From contig NZ_BOPF01000002.1 of the NCBI RefSeq assembly GCF_016863615.1, positions 682,001 through 746,000 of the forward strand: a DNA stretch of 64,000 nucleotides, written 5' to 3'. The notes beneath the pieces were generated by a model. That model ran no database searches, was not told the DNA's origin, and saw only the letters and a program-made list of their open reading frames with translations. This stretch comes from Virgisporangium aliadipatigenens (lineage in GTDB: Bacteria > Actinomycetota > Actinomycetes > Mycobacteriales > Micromonosporaceae). A program made the translations under genes and the position numbers. The first letter of the stretch is position 1, and each line of letters opens with the position of its first letter. This document shows, piece by piece, positions 26,454-34,518 of the stretch.

Positions 26454-27587
26454 TCAGGCGTGTGGGCCCACCGTCACCGGGCCGACCGTCAGGGTGGGGA
26501 CGGCCTCCAGTGCGGCTCCGACCCGTTCGACCTCATGGGCGAGCGCACGGCGCAGGGCGACGGTCAGCGGTGCCAGGGGCTCGACGGTCACCGCGATCCG
26601 GCGGCCCGACCGCCGCTGGTGCCATACGCCCGCGACCAGCCCGTCCACGACGAGCACCGGGAAGTTGCCGGCCTGGCCGGTGCGGCTGAGCGCGCGCTCG
26701 GCCGCGGCACCGGCGAACAGCGCCGCCCGGGGATGGGAGCCGACGACGTACGGATCGAAGTAGGGCAGCAGCCGCAGGCCGCTCGGGGGTGCGTCGAAGG
26801 TGTCGCCCGGCAGGCGCCACAGCGTCTCGCCGGCGACGGTCACCGGTTCGAGGTCGTCGTGTGCGGCGAAGCGTTCGGTGGCCCAGCGCACCGGTGCGGC
26901 CAGCCACTGCGCGAAGTGCCGCGGGGCGGCCGGGCCGTAGGCCTGCAGGTAGTCGCGGACCAGGTCGGTCGGGCCGTCCGGGGCGAAGCCGGGCGACCAG
27001 CGGGACGGGCCGGTGTAGGTGACCGTGCGGCCGCGCGGCGGGCCGAAGCAGAGCGCGCCGCGGTGCGCCGCCGTGCCGATCGCCTGCCGCCACCGGGGCC
27101 ACCAGCCCTGGAACGCCGGCATGCACAGCTCGCCCGCCCACGGTCCCAGCGCGTCGACGACGGCGCTGTCCAGTTCGTCGACGGTCAGCTCGGCGCCGGC
27201 CAGCGCGGCACCGATCGCGGCCACCACGTCGTCGGTCCGCGCCGCGTCGAGCCGCGCGGCGGCCGGCAGCGGGACGGGCTGCCACGGGATCGCCGACAGG
27301 GCGCCGACCCAGCGCGGGAGGTCGGTCGTGGGCAGCAGATGCACCGTCCCGCGCGGCCCGAACGTCTTCACCAGCACCCGGTCCCGCCAGAGCGCGTCCC
27401 GCACGGACGTGCGCGTGGCGCCGTCCCACCGCAGCGCGACGGAGAGTTCGGCGGCGGAGATGACCTGCGCGTGCGCCCCGCACATGGCGCGCACGGCCGT
27501 GACCGCGTCCGGCCCCGGCGCGGTGAGCAGATGCCGCGCGGAGCGCGCCCGACACACGTCGACGAAGGAGACCTCCACGCTCCCCAT
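26454..27587 (-). CDS. winged-helix DNA-binding domain protein (HTH_42, AlkZ-like superfamily)
   Basis: 377 residues from the ATG at 27587; upstream frame has no support. The tandem winged-helix architecture of the HTH_42 family is recognisable in HLLTAPGPDAVTAVRAMCGAHAQVISAAELSVALRW-type spacing (shown here in parts), DLPRWVGAL near 100, and the C-terminal LVVDGLVAGVWHQRR near 325. AlkZ DNA glycosylases of this superfamily carry a QxQ motif; this protein has HAQ at that place, so glycosylase activity is doubtful. There is no obvious operon partner. Confidence 0.85.
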   Translation of the reverse strand: MGSVEVSFVDVCRARSARHLLTAPGPDAVTAVRAMCGAHAQVISAAELSVALRWDGATRTSVRDALWRDRVLVKTFGPRGTVHLLPTTDLPRWVGALSAIPWQPVPLPAAARLDAARTDDVVAAIGAALAGAELTVDELDSAVVDALGPWAGELCMPAFQGWWPRWRQAIGTAAHRGALCFGPPRGRTVTYTGPSRWSPGFAPDGPTDLVRDYLQAYGPAAPRHFAQWLAAPVRWATERFAAHDDLEPVTVAGETLWRLPGDTFDAPPSGLRLLPYFDPYVVGSHPRAALFAGAAAERALSRTGQAGNFPVLVVDGLVAGVWHQRRSGRRIAVTVEPLAPLTVALRRALAHEVERVGAALEAVPTLTVGPVTVGPHA

Positions 27588-27863
27588 CCTCGCCGAGCCG
27601 GCCCCCGGAGGGATGGACGCACGGCCCACCGGTCTCGAGGAGGTGCGCCCCGCGAAACGAGGCCCGACGGCACAAGCGCGGCGTGGCCCACGCCTGACGA
27701 ACGGGTCCGGCCCGCGACGCGGCACCGCTGGAGCCGCACCACCCCCCGGACAGGTCGGCGGCGATCGGTGAGCGCCGCCCGGCGAGCGGGTACCACGCGA
27801 GCGACGCTCCACGGCCGAGACCGGCAGCGCGGCGTCGCCCACGCCCGACCAACTGGGGCACCG

Positions 27864-29186
27864 CTACACGCGCCGCGCCACCCGGCCCGCGTGCAGGAAC
27901 CCGTCCACGAACGTCACCGTCGAATGCGCCCCGTCGTGCCCCTCGACGGACACGAACGTGTCGTCGGTCAGCGCCACGTACCGCTCCACCCGGGGCTCCC
28001 CTCCCGCCTCGGCCGCGAACCCGACCGGGGTCGTCCGCAGCGAGATCCCGCCCTCGGCGCCCGTCACCTCGTACTCCGCCATCGGATAGGCGTACCTGCC
28101 GAGGAACGGCGTCACGTCGAGCGCCCGCGGCGCGGCGGGCGGAACGGGGCCGGCCGGCACCGTGACGCCCGTCATCTCCGAGACGATCGCGCCGAGCAGG
28201 TCCCGCATGAGCCCGTACCCGTTGCCGTTGCTGCAGATCGCCACCACGAGGTCGTGCCCGGGGACGATCCGTAGCACGGTGTCCTGCCCGGGGGTGCCGC
28301 CGTCATGGCCGAACGCGGGCGTGCCGTTCCAGTCGAACAGCTCGGCGCCGAGGCTCCACGCGTACGACCCCATGATCGGCGGACCGGGAACGCGCACCTC
28401 GGCGTCGCGCATCGCCGGGTGGTGCGTGAGCAGATACCGGCCGAGCTTGAGGAGCTCGCGCGGGGCGGCGCACGGCGTCGACCCGGCCGGAGCGTTCGAC
28501 CGCGGCATCTGCCACCGCGACACCACCCTCAACCCGCCACCACCGCCGGAGGAAGAGTCCGCGGCGGGAGAACGCAGATGCCCGACGGCCGCGCCGAACA
28601 TCAACGCCTCGTCGGCGAACAACGCCGTGCGGCTCATGCCGAGCGGCTCGAAGAGGCGTTCGCGGACCAGCGCCTCCCACGTGTCGGCGCCGCGCAGCCG
28701 CACGGCGAGCGCACCGAGGACGCAGTAGCCGGAGTTGCAGTACGAGAAGAGCGCGCCGGGCGGGTAGAGCTGTCCGGCGGCGTCGCCGAGCAGCGCGACG
28801 TACCGGTCGAGCGCGTCGTCGCCGCGTCCGGTGTCGGTGAAGATGTCGCCGTCGAAGCCGCCGGTGTGGGTCAGCAGGTGCCGGACGGTCACGGTCCGCG
28901 TCACCTCCGGGTCTTTCACGCGGAACGTCGGAAGGTGTCGGCGCACGGGATCGTCGAGCCCGACGGTGCCCTCCTCGACGAGCTGCATGACCAGCGCCGC
29001 CGTGAGCAGTTTGGTGACCGAGCCGATCTGGAAGACGCTGTCGGGGCCGACCGGGAAACCGGTGTCGCGGCTGAGCACACCACTCGTCGCGGTCCACTCG
29101 GCGGCGCCGCGGCCGACCGCGACGGAGATGCCGGCGACGTCGCGGCCGGCGCTGAGTTCGTCGAGAAGGGATTGAAGGTCACGCAT
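27864..29186 (-). CDS. serine hydrolase of the beta-lactamase class C family
   Basis: 440 residues. The catalytic S56-V-T-K59 (SxxK), a Tyr in YCNSGY near 148 and an HDGGT near 303 (the KTG-equivalent HxG) are all present. There is no signal peptide, so it is probably cytoplasmic. The last 90 residues form a separate beta domain (TPFLGRYAYP) found in many esterase/D-aminopeptidase relatives. Substrate is not predictable. The 276-base space to the winged-helix gene (27588-27863) holds nothing recognisable. It is divergent from the M14 peptidase gene. Confidence 0.92.
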   Translation of the reverse strand: MRDLQSLLDELSAGRDVAGISVAVGRGAAEWTATSGVLSRDTGFPVGPDSVFQIGSVTKLLTAALVMQLVEEGTVGLDDPVRRHLPTFRVKDPEVTRTVTVRHLLTHTGGFDGDIFTDTGRGDDALDRYVALLGDAAGQLYPPGALFSYCNSGYCVLGALAVRLRGADTWEALVRERLFEPLGMSRTALFADEALMFGAAVGHLRSPAADSSSGGGGGLRVVSRWQMPRSNAPAGSTPCAAPRELLKLGRYLLTHHPAMRDAEVRVPGPPIMGSYAWSLGAELFDWNGTPAFGHDGGTPGQDTVLRIVPGHDLVVAICSNGNGYGLMRDLLGAIVSEMTGVTVPAGPVPPAAPRALDVTPFLGRYAYPMAEYEVTGAEGGISLRTTPVGFAAEAGGEPRVERYVALTDDTFVSVEGHDGAHSTVTFVDGFLHAGRVARRV

Positions 29187-29217
29187 CTGTCGAACCCTTT
29201 CACAGCGGGCGTCACCT

Positions 29218-29223
29218 TACGAT
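29218..29223 (+). promoter_or_regulatory. -10 element for the M14 peptidase gene, probable leaderless start
   Basis: TACGAT lies five bases before the GTG at 29229, the shortest spacing in this set. Confidence 0.4.
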
Positions 29224-29228
29224 GGGTT

Positions 29229-30602
29229 GTGATCGACGAACTGTCCGAGGTGATACGTTCCGTACCGTCCGCCGACCGGTTTCCGACAGTGGACGAGTTG
29301 GCCGCTTCGGTCGAACGCCTCCGCGCCGAGCACCCCGACATCATCACCGAGCACCGCATCGGCACCTCCCGCCTCGGCGAACCCCTGTCCGCGATGCGCG
29401 TCGGCGACGGCCCGCGCCACGCCATCGTGTTCGGGGGCGTGCATCCCAACGAGCCGGTCGGCGGGCTGACGGCGGTGCATCTGGTGCGCACGCTCGCCGC
29501 CGACGCCGGCCTGCGCGCACGGCTCGGTTTCACCTGGCACGTCATTCCGTGCATCGATCCGGACGGCATGCGCCTCAACGAGGGCTGGTTCGCCGGGCCG
29601 CTCAGCTGGGGGTCGTACGGGCGGGCGTTCTACCGGCCGGCGCCGGACGAACAGGTGGAGTGGACGTTCCCGCTGCGGTACAAGCGGGCCTGGTTCGACC
29701 GGGTGCTGCCGGAGACCCTGGCGCTGATGCGGCTCATCGACGACACGCGGCCCGCGCTGCTGTGCTCGTTGCACAACGGCGAGTACGGCGGCGTCTTCTA
29801 CTACCTGTCCCGCCCCGAACCGGAGCTGTACGACACGTTGACCGCGATCCCGGCTCGGCTGGGCCTGCCGTTGCACACCGGCGAGCCGGAGGCGCCCTGC
29901 ATCGCGAACTACGCCCCGGGTGTCTACGGCACCATCAACGTCGCCGACGAGTACGACTATCTGGAGTCGCACGGCATCGACCCGGTCGGTGCGCTGGCCG
30001 GTGACTCGAGTGCGGCCTACGCGGCGCGCTACGGCGCGCTGACGCTGGTGAGCGAGGTGCCGTACTGGGCGCACACCGACGCCGACGATCCGGCACCGAC
30101 GGCGGTTCCCTACGCGCAGCTGCTGCGCGAACGGGTCGCCGCCGTGCGGGAGGTGTACGCGACCCTCCAGTCGGTACTGTCCACTGTGGAGGGTGAACTC
30201 TCGGTCGGGTCGCCGTTCCTGCGGGCGTGCCGCAGTTTCGTGCCGAGTCTCGACGGGCTCGCGACCCGCGAGGCGGAGCGCGCCGCCGACCCCGCGCACG
30301 CCCGGCCGGCCACCGTGGCCGAACGCTTCAGCGGCGAGGCGATGCTGCACCAGATGCGGATCAGGTTCGGCGGGATGCTGTTGCGCGCGATCGAGGGGGA
30401 GTTCGCGATCGGGCACGCGACGCCGGTGCTGCGCCGCCAGTACGCGCTCCTGTCGAGGGCGTACGACGCGTGGGCGCTCGAGGCGGAGACGACCACGACG
30501 CCGCACACGGTGCCGATCGGGGACCTGGTGGCGATCCAGTACGCCGCGATCCTGGCGACCGCCGTCCACCTCCGCGACGCCGGGAGATCCACCTCGACCT
30601 AG
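29229..30602 (+). CDS. M14 family zinc carboxypeptidase
   Basis: 457 residues from the GTG at 29229. The zinc ligands H72 and E75 (GVHPNEP) and H182 (SLHNGE) and the catalytic Glu E276 (VSEVPYW) are in the M14 order. There is no signal peptide, so it is an intracellular enzyme. The C-terminal 150 residues are helical and beyond the normal catalytic domain. Likely activity is carboxypeptidase or amidohydrolase on peptides; specificity is unknown. It converges on a DUF3500 lipoprotein gene. Confidence 0.9.
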   Translation: MIDELSEVIRSVPSADRFPTVDELAASVERLRAEHPDIITEHRIGTSRLGEPLSAMRVGDGPRHAIVFGGVHPNEPVGGLTAVHLVRTLAADAGLRARLGFTWHVIPCIDPDGMRLNEGWFAGPLSWGSYGRAFYRPAPDEQVEWTFPLRYKRAWFDRVLPETLALMRLIDDTRPALLCSLHNGEYGGVFYYLSRPEPELYDTLTAIPARLGLPLHTGEPEAPCIANYAPGVYGTINVADEYDYLESHGIDPVGALAGDSSAAYAARYGALTLVSEVPYWAHTDADDPAPTAVPYAQLLRERVAAVREVYATLQSVLSTVEGELSVGSPFLRACRSFVPSLDGLATREAERAADPAHARPATVAERFSGEAMLHQMRIRFGGMLLRAIEGEFAIGHATPVLRRQYALLSRAYDAWALEAETTTTPHTVPIGDLVAIQYAAILATAVHLRDAGRSTST

Positions 30603-30671
30603 TGTCCTAGGATGCGCTAGGCGGCGCGAGCGCCGCCACCCGGGACGAGCGCCGCCCTCGGGGGACAAGGA

Positions 30672-30746
30672 TGATCGTGGATCTTGAAGCACCGATGTCG
30701 TGAACCGACCCGTGGATCAACCCCCACGCACCAAGATCCACGATCA
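30672..30746. terminator. 15-bp perfect inverted repeat between convergent genes
   Basis: Arms 30672-30686 and 30732-30746 match perfectly over 15 bases around a 45-base loop. The element lies between the convergent M14 and DUF3500 genes, so a bidirectional terminator is likely. No T-run is present. Confidence 0.6.
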
Positions 30747-30777
30747 AGCCGCCGGAGGGGTCAAGCCGCCGGTGAGG

Positions 30778-31866
30778 TCAAGCCGCCCCGTAGTCGGCCC
30801 CGGGCTCGCGGTACACCGCGTGGATGTGCGAGGCGCCGCCGCCGTTCGGACCCGACCCCTGCTGGTGGGCGAACTCGATCAGGAACGTCGCCCCCTGCAC
30901 CCGGTAGTACACCGGCTGCCCGAGCGTTCCCGACCCGGACCACGCGAACGTCACCGACGCCACCGTCCGCCGCACCGCCTCCCGCTTCGCCGCCGCCTGC
31001 GAGGGGTTCAGGGCGTCGATCCACTCGTCGACGAGTGCGTACAGCAGCAGCCGCTGCGCCTCGGTGAAGGTCGTCGCCGGGACCCCCTCGGGGGCCAGGG
31101 TCCGGCCGTCCTGCCCGGGACCGAGCACGATCTCGGCCACGCCGGCCGGCAGCGTGGCCGCCGCCCGCTGTTCCTCGTCGAGGGCGTTGAACAGGGCGAA
31201 CGCCTTGTGGGTCTCGGCGCAGAGCGGTTCGGACAGGCCGCCGTCGGCGGAGGGGTGGCTGGCCGGCTGGGCGCCCCAGAGCGTGGGTGCGAGGGTCATG
31301 CCGGTGCCGTCGACGGTGATGTTGAGGCCGAGGTGGTGGCCGCCGTACTGGATCGTCCAGCGGCCCAGCGCGGCGGGCACGCCGAGGATGCGGATCCAGT
31401 AGTGGTCGGCGCCGAAGTCGAGGTTGATGCCGCCGGAGTCGGCGAGGACGCCGTCGGCCGCCGCGATGCCGAGCACCTGCCGGTAGCCCTCTTCGCTCAG
31501 CGCCGCGCGCAGGATCGCGTGCGCGGCGCGGCGTTCGTCGGGGCTGAGGGTGTCCATCCGCAGGCCCGCGCGCTTGAAGAGCTGGTCGGGCAGGTGGGAC
31601 CAGTGCGCGAGGTTGGCCGGTGTCCGTTCGTCCCGCACGACCGTCCGGCGCGTGCCGTCGAGCATCCGGAGGAACGTCTCCGTAGCGGCCAGCGTCGCCG
31701 TGGCCGCCTCGCCCGAGGCCGTCGCGGTGGGCGAGGGGGAGACCGGGCACTCGGCGGGGGTGCCTGACGGGTAGCCGGCCGGGGCGGGCTCGCGGTAGTC
31801 GGCGGCGCCGCACGCGGAGGCCAGCGCGGCCACGAGTGCCAGCCCGACGAGCCTGCGAGTCACCAT
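30778..31866 (-). CDS. DUF3500 family lipoprotein
   Basis: 362 residues from the ATG at 31866. The N-terminus is a lipoprotein signal peptide (VTRRLVGLALVAALASAC), with the lipobox ASAC at about residues 16-19, followed by a Pro/Ser-rich linker. The DUF3500 body shows LDFGADHYWIRILG near 165 and GGHHLGLNITVDG near 188. It should be anchored outside the membrane. A minus-strand TAGCCT seven bases before the ATG suggests a leaderless transcript. Function of the family is unknown. Confidence 0.85.
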   Translation of the reverse strand: MVTRRLVGLALVAALASACGAADYREPAPAGYPSGTPAECPVSPSPTATASGEAATATLAATETFLRMLDGTRRTVVRDERTPANLAHWSHLPDQLFKRAGLRMDTLSPDERRAAHAILRAALSEEGYRQVLGIAAADGVLADSGGINLDFGADHYWIRILGVPAALGRWTIQYGGHHLGLNITVDGTGMTLAPTLWGAQPASHPSADGGLSEPLCAETHKAFALFNALDEEQRAAATLPAGVAEIVLGPGQDGRTLAPEGVPATTFTEAQRLLLYALVDEWIDALNPSQAAAKREAVRRTVASVTFAWSGSGTLGQPVYYRVQGATFLIEFAHQQGSGPNGGGASHIHAVYREPGADYGAA

Positions 31867-31873
31867 GTGTCGC

Positions 31874-31879
31874 AGGCTA
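31874..31879 (-). promoter_or_regulatory. -10 element for the DUF3500 lipoprotein, probable leaderless start
   Basis: On the minus strand TAGCCT is seven bases before the ATG at 31866. Confidence 0.45.
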
Positions 31880-31903
31880 GTCAACGCACGGTGCCGGGAT
31901 GGC

Positions 31904-32368
31904 TCAGTCGTGGAGTTCGGCCCGGCGCACCTCGTCGAGCGCGGCGGCCAGGTACGGCGCGAACGGCCGCCCGTCGAGCAGGAACGCCACCAGCAGCGGC
32001 CCGTGCTCGGCCAGCGCGGCGGGGTCGAGCGCACCCTGTTCGTCGGGGTCGTGCAGGCCCAGCGCGCCGGCGAGCAGCAGCAGCAGGACGTGCGGGTCGA
32101 CGTCGGGTCGCCAGCTGGCGGCGCCGCGCACGCAGTCGGTGAGGATGCGCTGGATGTCGCCGCTGTCGAGGCCGTCCGGGTGGCGTTCCTCCAGGATGAG
32201 CCGCGTCGCGGAGCCCATCGCCAAGCCGGTCTGATCGGTGGTGGCGAGGGTGCTCACGGCGTTCCCGTAAAGCTCCGTGTCCTGTGTGGACGCGGCGGCG
32301 ACGGCCTCGTCGGCGGCGGCCGCGACGGCGCGCGCGGCGGGTGGCAGGTGGCGCCAGGATGTGGTCAC
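31904..32368 (-). CDS. small helical protein of unknown function
   Basis: 154 residues, GTG start immediately after the stop of the SRPBCC gene (TGAGTG), so the two are co-translated. The sequence is almost all helix, with a Leu run VLLLLLAGALGL near residue 94, and resembles the ligand-binding C-terminal half of TetR-type regulators without a helix-turn-helix. That likeness is weak and may be only compositional. No other domain was recognised. Confidence 0.6.
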   Translation of the reverse strand: MTTSWRHLPPAARAVAAAADEAVAAASTQDTELYGNAVSTLATTDQTGLAMGSATRLILEERHPDGLDSGDIQRILTDCVRGAASWRPDVDPHVLLLLLAGALGLHDPDEQGALDPAALAEHGPLLVAFLLDGRPFAPYLAAALDEVRRAELHD

Positions 32369-32863
32369 TCAGGTCCTCGCGACGGCTGGACGGCGGCGGC
32401 TGGCCAGCGAGCGTAGCAACCGCACGTACGGCGACCAGCGGGCGGGCCGACGAACGGCACCGGTGGCGGCGCGTTCGGCATTGTCGAGCAGGTCGCGCAG
32501 GAGGGCGTCGTGCAGCCACCGGAACGCCAGCGGCCAGCCGAGCACCATCGCCCCGTGCAGCCGTCCGCCCATGTCGTGGACGAGCCGGCTGCGCCCGGCG
32601 CCGACCTCCTCGACCCGGAACTCGTGGAACCCGTCGAGCCCGATCGTCGGGTCGAACGCGAAGCGCAGCCGCCGCCCGGGCTCGTACTCGACGACGGTGT
32701 ACCGGATCGGCCCGTGGCGGTCGCGCGATCCGACGGCGAGCCCGTCGTCGAGGCGGGACGGCGGCCACCGGTCGCCGGGCCAGAGCCGCTGCGGCAGCCC
32801 GTCCAGCAGGGCGCCCAGGACGGGCGCGGGGACGGCGAACTCGCGGTGATGGGTGTTCCTCAT
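32369..32863 (-). CDS. SRPBCC (START-like) family protein
   Basis: 164 residues from the ATG at 32863, which has GGAGG five bases upstream; the ATG at 32875 lies upstream of that site. The SRPBCC cavity fold is suggested by FAVPAPVLGALL near 9, YTVVEYEPGRRLRFAFDP near 55, FRVEEVGAGRSRLVHDM near 85, and a long C-terminal helix. Such proteins bind hydrophobic ligands. It is divergent from a TetR gene and the shared region holds two matching palindromes, so the TetR protein probably controls this gene. Confidence 0.8.
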   Translation of the reverse strand: MRNTHHREFAVPAPVLGALLDGLPQRLWPGDRWPPSRLDDGLAVGSRDRHGPIRYTVVEYEPGRRLRFAFDPTIGLDGFHEFRVEEVGAGRSRLVHDMGGRLHGAMVLGWPLAFRWLHDALLRDLLDNAERAATGAVRRPARWSPYVRLLRSLASRRRPAVART

Positions 32864-32871
32864 GAGGACCT

Positions 32872-32910
32872 CCATACGGTTGCGTATGGAAAACGTACGC
32901 TACCGTATGG
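32872..32910. promoter_or_regulatory. two-site TetR-type operator
   Basis: Site 1 (32872-32889) is a perfect palindrome CCATACG-N4-CGTATGG. Site 2 (32893-32910) is ACGTACG-N4-CGTATGG, with five of seven bases symmetric. Their centres are 21 bases apart, two helical turns. Site 1 overlaps the ribosome site of the SRPBCC gene and site 2 overlaps the -10 and reaches the start of the TetR gene. Confidence 0.75.
32901..32906 (+). promoter_or_regulatory. -10 element for the TetR gene, probable leaderless start
   Basis: TACCGT is six bases before the ATG at 32913, and is inside operator site 2, so the bound regulator would block the promoter. Confidence 0.5.
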
Positions 32911-32912
32911 TC

Positions 32913-33479
32913 ATGGCGGAACCCCGGACCCGACTCAGCGCGGAGAGCTGGGCCACAGCGGCCCTCGACGCGATCGGCGAGGGCGGCCTGGCGGCCGTCG
33001 CCGTGGAGCCCATCGCCGCCCGGCTGGGCGCCACCAAGGGCAGCTTCTACTGGCACTTCGCCAACCGGGACGCGCTCGTCGCGGCCGCCCTCGCGCGGTG
33101 GGAGGAGCGGCACACCGGCCGCGTCATCGCCGAGGTCGAGGCCGCGGCGAGCGATCCGGCGCGGCGGCTGCGGTTGCTGTTCGCGGCGGTGACCGGGCAC
33201 GCCCGGGCCGACGCCATCGAGCTGGCCCTCCTGGCGGCCGCCGACCACCCGCTCGTCGGCCCCGTCGTCGAACGGGTCGCCCGCCGCCGCATCGACTATC
33301 TCGTCGGCCTTTTCTCGGCGATCGGATTCCCGGCGGCCGAGGCGAAGCGGCGCGGCCTCTGGGCGTACAGCACCTACCTGGGAAACCTTCAGCTGGCCGG
33401 CCGGATGCCGGGGCTGCTGCCCGGGGGCAGGGCCGCCGACCGCTACCTGGACAGCATCATGGACACCATGCTGAGCTAG
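32913..33479 (+). CDS. TetR family transcriptional regulator
   Basis: 188 residues from the ATG at 32913; an ATG at 32907 is also in frame. The N-terminal helix-turn-helix is clear: AALDAIGEGGLAAVAVEPIAARLGATKGSFYWHFANRDAL (spans about residues 15-54; typical KGSFYWHF recognition helix). The C-terminal ligand domain is divergent, as usual. It begins a likely operon with an esterase (four-base gap) and an epoxide hydrolase (overlap). Two palindromes in the divergent region are probably its binding sites, so it should autoregulate and control both directions. Confidence 0.93.
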   Translation: MAEPRTRLSAESWATAALDAIGEGGLAAVAVEPIAARLGATKGSFYWHFANRDALVAAALARWEERHTGRVIAEVEAAASDPARRLRLLFAAVTGHARADAIELALLAAADHPLVGPVVERVARRRIDYLVGLFSAIGFPAAEAKRRGLWAYSTYLGNLQLAGRMPGLLPGGRAADRYLDSIMDTMLS

Positions 33480-33483
33480 GGCA

Positions 33484-34518
33484 ATGCCTATGCCGTGGAG
33501 TCACGAGTTTGCCGGCCGTCTCGACGAGCACACCATCGACAGCGCGCTCCTGCGCGACAACCCGCTGGGCGACCCGGCGCAGCGGCCGCTGTGGGTCTAC
33601 GTCCCGCCGGGCTACGACGAGGAACCGCGGCGCCGCTACCCGAGCGTGTACGTGATCCAGGGCTACACCGGGCACCTGGCCATGTGGCGAAACCGTTCGG
33701 CGTACCGGCAGCCGTTCCCGGAGACCGCCGACGCGCTCTTCGCCTCGGGGGACGCGCCGCCGTGCGTCGTGGTCTACGTGGACGCGTGGACCGCCTACGG
33801 CGGCAGCCAGTTCGTCGACTCGCCGGGGACCGGGAAGTACCACTCGTACCTCTGCGACGAGGTGGTGCCGTTCGTCGACGCGCGCTACCGGACCCTCGAC
33901 GCGGCCGCGCACCGGGGGGTCAGCGGCAAGTCCTCGGGCGGCTTCGGCGCGCTCATCACCCCGATGCTGCGCCCCGACCTGTTCGGCGGACTGGCCAGCC
34001 ACGCCGGTGACAGCCTCTACGAGTACGCCTACCTGCACGAGTTCGCGCTCGCGACGCGTGCGCTGCGGGACCACTACGAGGGCTCGTACGAGAAGTTCTG
34101 GGCCGACTTCCGGTCCCGGCCGGCCTTCACCAAGGAGCACGACGGGACGCTGGTGATGGTGTACGGCTGCGCGGCGGCGTTCTCGGCCGACGCGGACGGG
34201 ACGGTGCGGCTGCCGTTCGACCCGGTGACCGGGCAGCTGGTGCCGCAGGCGTGGCAGCGGTGGCTGGACTGGGACCCGGTGCGCATGATCCCGAAGTACG
34301 CCGACGCGTTGCGCGGCCTCAAGGCGATCTACCTGGACGCGGGCAAGCGCGACGAGTGGTTCCTCGACCTGGGCCACGGCGCGGTCCGGGCCGAACTGGC
34401 GAAGATCGGCGTCACCGACGTGCACCACGAGCTGTTCGAGGGCACGCACATGGCCATCGACTACCGCTACCCGATCGGCCTGCGGTACCTGGCCGAGCGA
34501 CTCGCACCGGCGTCGTGA
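33484..34518 (+). CDS. alpha/beta hydrolase-fold esterase (esterase D-like)
   Basis: 344 residues (ATG 33490 is an alternative start). The nucleophile elbow is G148-K-S150-S-G152; a likely catalytic His is in FEGTHMAIDYR near residue 327, and LWVYVPPGYD near 36 is typical of the putative esterase family that includes esterase D and antigen-85-like hydrolases. There is no signal peptide. It lies four bases after the TetR gene and overlaps the epoxide hydrolase start, so the three are co-transcribed. A substrate shared with the epoxide hydrolase is plausible. Confidence 0.9.
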   Translation: MPMPWSHEFAGRLDEHTIDSALLRDNPLGDPAQRPLWVYVPPGYDEEPRRRYPSVYVIQGYTGHLAMWRNRSAYRQPFPETADALFASGDAPPCVVVYVDAWTAYGGSQFVDSPGTGKYHSYLCDEVVPFVDARYRTLDAAAHRGVSGKSSGGFGALITPMLRPDLFGGLASHAGDSLYEYAYLHEFALATRALRDHYEGSYEKFWADFRSRPAFTKEHDGTLVMVYGCAAAFSADADGTVRLPFDPVTGQLVPQAWQRWLDWDPVRMIPKYADALRGLKAIYLDAGKRDEWFLDLGHGAVRAELAKIGVTDVHHELFEGTHMAIDYRYPIGLRYLAERLAPAS

